34,802 nucleotides of DNA from Comamonadaceae bacterium (GTDB lineage Bacteria; Pseudomonadota; Gammaproteobacteria; Burkholderiales; Burkholderiaceae_C), in contig CANCER010000036.1 of assembly GCA_947375135.1 (NCBI GenBank), positions 1 through 34,802 of the forward strand. The letters run 5' to 3'. The translations under genes and the position numbers were made by a program. Positions 32,383-34,802 of this stretch are shown one piece after another. Under the pieces are notes generated by a model that worked only from the letters and a program-made list of their open reading frames with translations, was not told where the DNA came from and made no database searches. Position 1 is the first letter of the stretch; each line of letters begins with the position of its first letter.

Positions 32383-32632
32383 TTCGCTCCACTTCCATGC
32401 GAAGTGCAGCGTTGATCCGAGACTGATAGCCAGCCCCTTGCGACTTGAAGAACTCCAAAATGTCCGCATCCAAACGGACAGAGGTGAGAACTTTTGTCGG
32501 GGTCGTCTGCGGCCCACGTCCACGCTTAAGCACTGGTGCCCCGAGCATGTCCTCAGTCCATGCCGGATTGTCTGGATCGTTGACCTTAGCCAAGGTTTTC
32601 TTTGGCAACTTGGCGGTAGTAGCGAGCTTCAT
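32333..32632 (-). CDS. brnA: BrnA-family antitoxin
   Basis: A 99-aa protein whose C-terminal part (TSVRLDADILEFFKSQGAGYQSRINAALR) is the BrnA ribbon-helix-helix motif. BrnA neutralises the BrnT RNase and represses the pair's promoter. The start overlaps the brnT 3' end by 47 bp, a normal arrangement for brnTA. The last ~16 codons (NLTGRPRTTTRKRVAA) are encoded by the attC, so this basic tail is a by-product of the recombination site. Confidence 0.92.
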   Translation of the reverse strand: MKLATTAKLPKKTLAKVNDPDNPAWTEDMLGAPVLKRGRGPQTTPTKVLTSVRLDADILEFFKSQGAGYQSRINAALRMEVERNLTGRPRTTTRKRVAA

Positions 32633-32867
32633 GTTTTTCTGCCTTTCGCAGCGATATCACGTGAGGCCCTTTCGGGCGCTCGGTGTAAACCATCACCACT
32701 ACATCCGCCCCAAGAAGACCGAAGCAAACCAAGCGCTCTTCGCCATAGTCTTGCCGTTTGTCCTCGCGGGTCACTGTGAAGTGGTCCCAAATTGCATCGC
32801 ATCCAACGAAGTCAAGCCCGTGATTCTTGATGTTCAGCTTGCGCTTTGGTTCGTCCCATGTGAGCAT
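32586..32867 (-). CDS. brnT: BrnT-family RNase toxin
   Basis: A 93-aa protein with the BrnT pattern: LTWDEPKRKLNIKNHGLDF at the N-terminus, YGEERLVCFGLLGADVVVMVYTER in the middle, and ISLRKAEKHEARYY at the end, containing the basic and acidic residues of the RelE-like ribonuclease fold. It is the first gene of a type II toxin-antitoxin cassette in the array. A promoter lies immediately upstream and no Shine-Dalgarno is apparent before the ATG at 32867, so leaderless translation is possible. Confidence 0.93.
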   Translation of the reverse strand: MLTWDEPKRKLNIKNHGLDFVGCDAIWDHFTVTREDKRQDYGEERLVCFGLLGADVVVMVYTERPKGPHVISLRKAEKHEARYYRQVAKENLG

Positions 32868-32872
32868 ACTTA

Positions 32873-32900
32873 ATTGTATCTACAAAATACTTAAGCTCAA
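32873..32900 (-). promoter_or_regulatory. Promoter of the brnTA cassette
   Basis: On the minus strand, TTGAGC (32900-32895) and TACAAT (32878-32873) are separated by 16 bases, a good sigma-70 promoter. Transcription would begin near 32866-32867, at the start codon itself. A direct repeat atacttaa (32866-32873 and 32887-32894) flanks the -10 box and could be an operator for BrnA. Confidence 0.65.
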
Positions 32901-32906
32901 GTTGAA

Positions 32907-33035
32907 ATTTAACGTTCGAGCTAAGCGGGCGGCGACGGCAGGACGCCAGGCCCGGGCCGGTGAAAATGTACGGAGTACCACCGGCCCGGGCCTGGTGGCC
33001 TGCCGTTGGCGCTCCGCTTGAGCGAGGGGTTAGGC
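32907..33035 (-). repeat. attC site 3 (of the alpha/beta hydrolase cassette)
   Basis: This is a 129-bp attC, read on the minus strand from R' GCCTAAC (33035-33029) to R'' GTTAAAT (32913-32907). A perfect 17-bp stem CCAGGCCCGGGCCGGTG / CACCGGCCCGGGCCTGG forms its tip, with ACGGCAGG/CCTGCCGT further out. R' complements the start GTTAGGC of its own cassette at attC 2. It is long, like Vibrio repeats. Confidence 0.92.
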
Positions 33036-33036
33036 C

Positions 33037-33822
33037 TCAGCGGCCGAGCGACTTGAGCCAACTGACTAGGTCTGGGCCGATGACACTTAGAAGACCCATG
33101 TGGTCAGCCGGTACGCTAAGGTACTTGCTTCGCTCATGCATTGGTGCCTTCTTGAATATTGACTCCTCAGCCACCCCTGCCATCGAGTCCGCTGTTCCAA
33201 CGGCCATGAAGATCGGCACAGCTGAAGGAATCTCGGCGATAGATTTCTGCATGTTTCCTGCTCCATCCGGGTCAAAGTACGACAGGTACACCTCGGCGCT
33301 TGCCCGGATAGTCTTGCTTTGGCCCTGATTCCGATCCTCGAACCATGCCTTTTCTTTGCCGTTCCCGGACTCGATCATTCCGCGCGCCTTCGCAACACTC
33401 GGTTCAAGCGCCTTGCGAAAGTTTCCTCGTTCCGGAGTGTGCCCAGGTGACAGCGCGGCGATGCCATCAACCTGTCTCCCACTTGCCGCATATGCAATTG
33501 CCCCGTTGGCTCCAAAGCTCTGGCCCGCAATCACGATCTTTGTAGCGCCTTTGTCACGAAGTAGCTTTGCGGCTGCCTCGATCTCTTGGAGCGCTTGTGT
33601 GTACGAGGCGTCATAGCTACGGACCTCAGACCAGGGCATGATGGGTGTTGCCACCTTGAAGCCAGCGTCTTGTAGCTGGCGGGATAGCGCGAGTACATTG
33701 GTAGGAGGCCGGTCCCACTTCCCATGGAGGAGCACAACTCCTACGTCCCCTTCAGTCGCCTGAGCCAAGTTTGTCGCGAGGAAGCAAAGTGCGGCAAGTA
33801 CGCTACGGAGAAGTCGAAGCAT
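33037..33822 (-). CDS. Exported alpha/beta-hydrolase (integron cassette gene)
   Basis: A 261-aa protein with a Sec signal peptide (MLRLLRSVLAALCFLATNLA, cleavage probably after AQA near residue 22), then the alpha/beta-hydrolase fold: oxyanion segment VVLLHGKWDRPP, nucleophile elbow G-Q-S102-F-G in VIAGQSFGANGA, acid in VGTADSM and H241 in VPADHMG. It is a putative esterase or lipase-like enzyme in the periplasm; the substrate is unknown. The TGA lies one base before attC 3, so the gene fills its cassette. G+C is visibly lower than in the chromosomal genes. Confidence 0.85.
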   Translation of the reverse strand: MLRLLRSVLAALCFLATNLAQATEGDVGVVLLHGKWDRPPTNVLALSRQLQDAGFKVATPIMPWSEVRSYDASYTQALQEIEAAAKLLRDKGATKIVIAGQSFGANGAIAYAASGRQVDGIAALSPGHTPERGNFRKALEPSVAKARGMIESGNGKEKAWFEDRNQGQSKTIRASAEVYLSYFDPDGAGNMQKSIAEIPSAVPIFMAVGTADSMAGVAEESIFKKAPMHERSKYLSVPADHMGLLSVIGPDLVSWLKSLGR

Positions 33823-33853
33823 GGTGTGGTTCCGGCAGATTGGTGGTTCTGAG

Positions 33854-33940
33854 GCCTAACGTTGGAGGCCACCGGCACGCAGCATGCGCCGCGCAGCGGC
33901 AAACTGTTGCTGTGTGTCCGCGTGGGCCGACCTGTTATGT
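33854..33940 (-). repeat. attC site 2 (of the small membrane protein cassette)
   Basis: An 87-bp site, minus strand, from R' ACATAAC (33940-33934) to R'' GTTAGGC (33860-33854), with GGTCGGCC...GGTGGCC and CCACGC/GCGTG as imperfect arms. R' complements the cassette start GTTATGT at attC 1. R'' is the start of the hydrolase cassette and complements that cassette's own R' at attC 3. Confidence 0.87.
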
Positions 33941-34018
33941 TGTTCTGTGTTCAAGGCGTGTCCTCACAACTCGTTCAAAAGAGTAGAAATCAAATTGGAC
34001 AATTCGATCATTTGGCCT

Positions 34019-34225
34019 CTAGTCCGGCCCAGCACTCTCCATGTACGAAAGATACCTTCCTACAGCAAAGCAGAGCCCACCTATTCCATAAAGGAAACCA
34101 CTGGTCCATCCTTCGACAGCGTAGAAACCCACCCACCCGCAAAGGATGCCCGCGACACCCAAGCAGTAGTTCCATCCACGTGTCCGCGGCTTAGACGTGA
34201 CCTCCGTATCAGATGCCTTATCCAT
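34019..34225 (-). CDS. Small membrane protein (integron cassette gene)
   Basis: A 68-aa protein with two hydrophobic stretches (YCLGVAGILCGWVGFYAVEG and FLYGIGGLCFAVGRYLSY) after a charged, cytoplasmic-looking N-terminus. No family is recognised. It is the only ORF of the second cassette and begins about 40 bp after the attC 1 crossover. It could be a small integral membrane protein; the function is unknown. Confidence 0.65.
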   Translation of the reverse strand: MDKASDTEVTSKPRTRGWNYCLGVAGILCGWVGFYAVEGWTSGFLYGIGGLCFAVGRYLSYMESAGPD

Positions 34226-34266
34226 TCGTCATGCTCTGTTGGTCGCGTTGACGCCTACGTCCATCA

Positions 34267-34324
34267 ACATAACGTTTGAATTCAGCGGCCGCCGAAGGCG
34301 GTCCGCTGGAATGATGGGTTGGGC
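34267..34324 (-). repeat. attC site 1 (of the first cassette)
   Basis: A 58-bp classic attC, minus strand: R' GCCCAAC (34324-34318), L' around ATTCCAGCGGACC, a short tip GCCTTCGGC, L'' GCTGAATTCAAAC and R'' GTTATGT (34273-34267). R' is the exact complement of GTTGGGC at the attI crossover, which identifies the cassette that inserted there. Confidence 0.93.
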
Positions 34325-34343
34325 GGCTGCGCACTTGAGCGAC

Positions 34344-34643
34344 TCATGGGTACCAAACGATTGAGGATCCCTCCGCAAGCGCGCCTTCATAGTGCTTCTG
34401 AAACGCCTGCATTTGCGGTTCGTTCAGCACTTCGACGGCGATAGGCTTGCCTTGACCAACCTGTAGTTCCGTGAAACCGAAGCTCGCCAGCTCGCGCATT
34501 GCAGTTTCTTGCTGCGCCTCCGCGCCGTCGTGTGCGACGAACAGAATGAACCGATGTGTATTGCCGACCTTTGGGCTGCTCCACTCGAACGCTCCTGTGC
34601 CGGAATACTTGCCTGTGCCGCCGTAAAGATACACCGTGGTCAT
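34344..34643 (-). CDS. Orphan protein of the first integron cassette
   Basis: A 99-aa protein starting MTTVYLYGGTGKYSGTGAFE. Predicted strands with a central helix (QQETAMRELASFGF) suggest a small alpha/beta fold, and a second helix (EPQMQAFQKHYEGALAEG) is near the end. No family is recognised. The ATG is only 13 bases from the attI crossover and has no Shine-Dalgarno of its own. It overlaps the stop of a leader ORF (ATGA), so it is probably translated by coupling. The stop lies 19 bp before attC 1. Confidence 0.75.
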   Translation of the reverse strand: MTTVYLYGGTGKYSGTGAFEWSSPKVGNTHRFILFVAHDGAEAQQETAMRELASFGFTELQVGQGKPIAVEVLNEPQMQAFQKHYEGALAEGSSIVWYP

Positions 34644-34714
34644 GGAGACGCCCAACGTAATGTATACGGCAAGACCTGCGGATTAATCTGGGAGTTGCGC
34701 ATTAAACTGACCAT
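34640..34714 (-). CDS. 24-codon leader ORF crossing attI
   Basis: ATG at 34714 is preceded by AAGGAG (34726-34721) at a 6-base spacing. The peptide is MVSLMRNSQINPQVLPYTLR followed by WASP, and its TGA (34642-34640) overlaps the first cassette's ATG as ATGA. It spans the attI crossover, so its last codons come from the cassette. It resembles in position the ORF-11 leader of class 1 integrons, which lends a ribosome site to cassette genes lacking one. Confidence 0.7.
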   Translation of the reverse strand: MVSLMRNSQINPQVLPYTLRWASP

Positions 34715-34720
34715 GAAATG
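34650..34720 (-). other. attI-like integron recombination site
   Basis: Minus-strand GTTGGGC at 34656-34650 fits the G^TTRRRY crossover triplet. It has no attC-type partner on its right, which is what attI looks like. The right limit is approximate. It lies about 140 bp from the start codon at 34791, with that gene divergent from the cassettes, as intI is from its array. Confidence 0.8.
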
Positions 34721-34761
34721 CTCCTTAAAGTGGCTTGCAGTCTAGCTTGCAAGTCGATACA

Positions 34762-34777
34762 CTGGATAAATAACCAG
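34762..34777. promoter_or_regulatory. LexA (SOS) box upstream of the presumed integrase gene
   Basis: CTGGATAAATAACCAG fits CTG-N10-CAG with an AT-rich centre, the LexA operator of proteobacteria. It ends 13 bp before the ATG at 34791. LexA control is known for integron integrases, so the site supports the reading of that gene as intI. Confidence 0.75.
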
Positions 34778-34790
34778 GTATAACTTTTCC

Positions 34791-34802
34791 ATGAAACCCG
34801 GC
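34791..34802 (+). CDS. Start of presumed integron integrase gene intI (4 codons visible)
   Basis: ATGAAACCCGGC (M-K-P-G) runs off the window. The call rests on context only: divergent orientation to four cassettes, an attI-like site and a LexA box just upstream. No integrase sequence can be seen. The Shine-Dalgarno is weak. Confidence 0.5.

Noticed and set aside
34724..34752. A possible cassette promoter (TTGCAA, 17 bp, TTTAAG on the minus strand) near attI
   Set aside because: Its transcript would begin downstream of the leader Shine-Dalgarno, so it could not drive the coupled leader ORF. The boxes are also weak. The real promoter is probably inside intI.

Overview
The base composition, codon use and gene families point to a betaproteobacterium, most likely in the Comamonadaceae (the Rhodoferax, Polaromonas and Acidovorax neighbourhood). 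This is inferred from family resemblance only; there is no rRNA in the window. The left edge holds the 5' part of an IS3-family orfA, followed by a small TumE/TumA-type toxin-antitoxin pair.

From 1429 to 12656 runs a complete assimilatory nitrate locus on the + strand. It comprises the ANTAR regulator nasT, the nitrate ABC transporter nrtA-nrtB-nrtD, siroheme nitrite reductase nirB-nirD, nitrate reductase nasA, and cobA for siroheme precursor. The DNA between nasT and nrtA reads as a full control region: a GCAC-N7-GTGC NtrC-type site, a near-perfect sigma-54 promoter, two hairpins with A1/G4 hexaloops (the ANTAR RNA target) and a strong intrinsic terminator before nrtA. A 391-bp element with near-identical 67-68 bp terminal inverted repeats separates nrtD from nirB.

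After a decayed DUF1016 nuclease gene, the - strand from 23077 down to 13711 encodes a gentisate pathway: gentisate dioxygenase, fumarylpyruvate hydrolase, 3-hydroxybenzoate 6-hydroxylase-like monooxygenase and maleylpyruvate isomerase. These are followed by a Liv-type ABC transporter (livK-H-M-G-F) and a hemerythrin protein. A divergent LysR gene with a perfect palindromic operator lies upstream. Next come a LysE-type exporter, an aldo/keto reductase, an APC permease, an SDR and an EutR-like AraC regulator (probably one catabolic unit). A cupin, a GST and an intracellular PHB depolymerase follow.

The right end (32319-34802) is an integron. It has an attI-like site, four cassettes all oriented leftwards, and four attC sites whose R' boxes each match the start of their own cassette. 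A LexA-type box precedes a + strand start codon at 34791, presumably intI, of which only four codons are visible. The cassettes encode an orphan 99-aa protein, a 68-aa membrane protein, a secreted alpha/beta hydrolase and a BrnT/BrnA toxin-antitoxin pair. A 24-codon leader ORF with its own Shine-Dalgarno crosses the attI crossover and ends in an ATGA overlap with the first cassette gene.

The other notable theme is a dispersed palindromic repeat family with four copies here. It has a conserved ~42-bp core and flanking arms that differ between copies yet stay self-complementary. One copy sits in frame inside nasA, one between the NtrC site and the sigma-54 promoter, and two split livH from livM.
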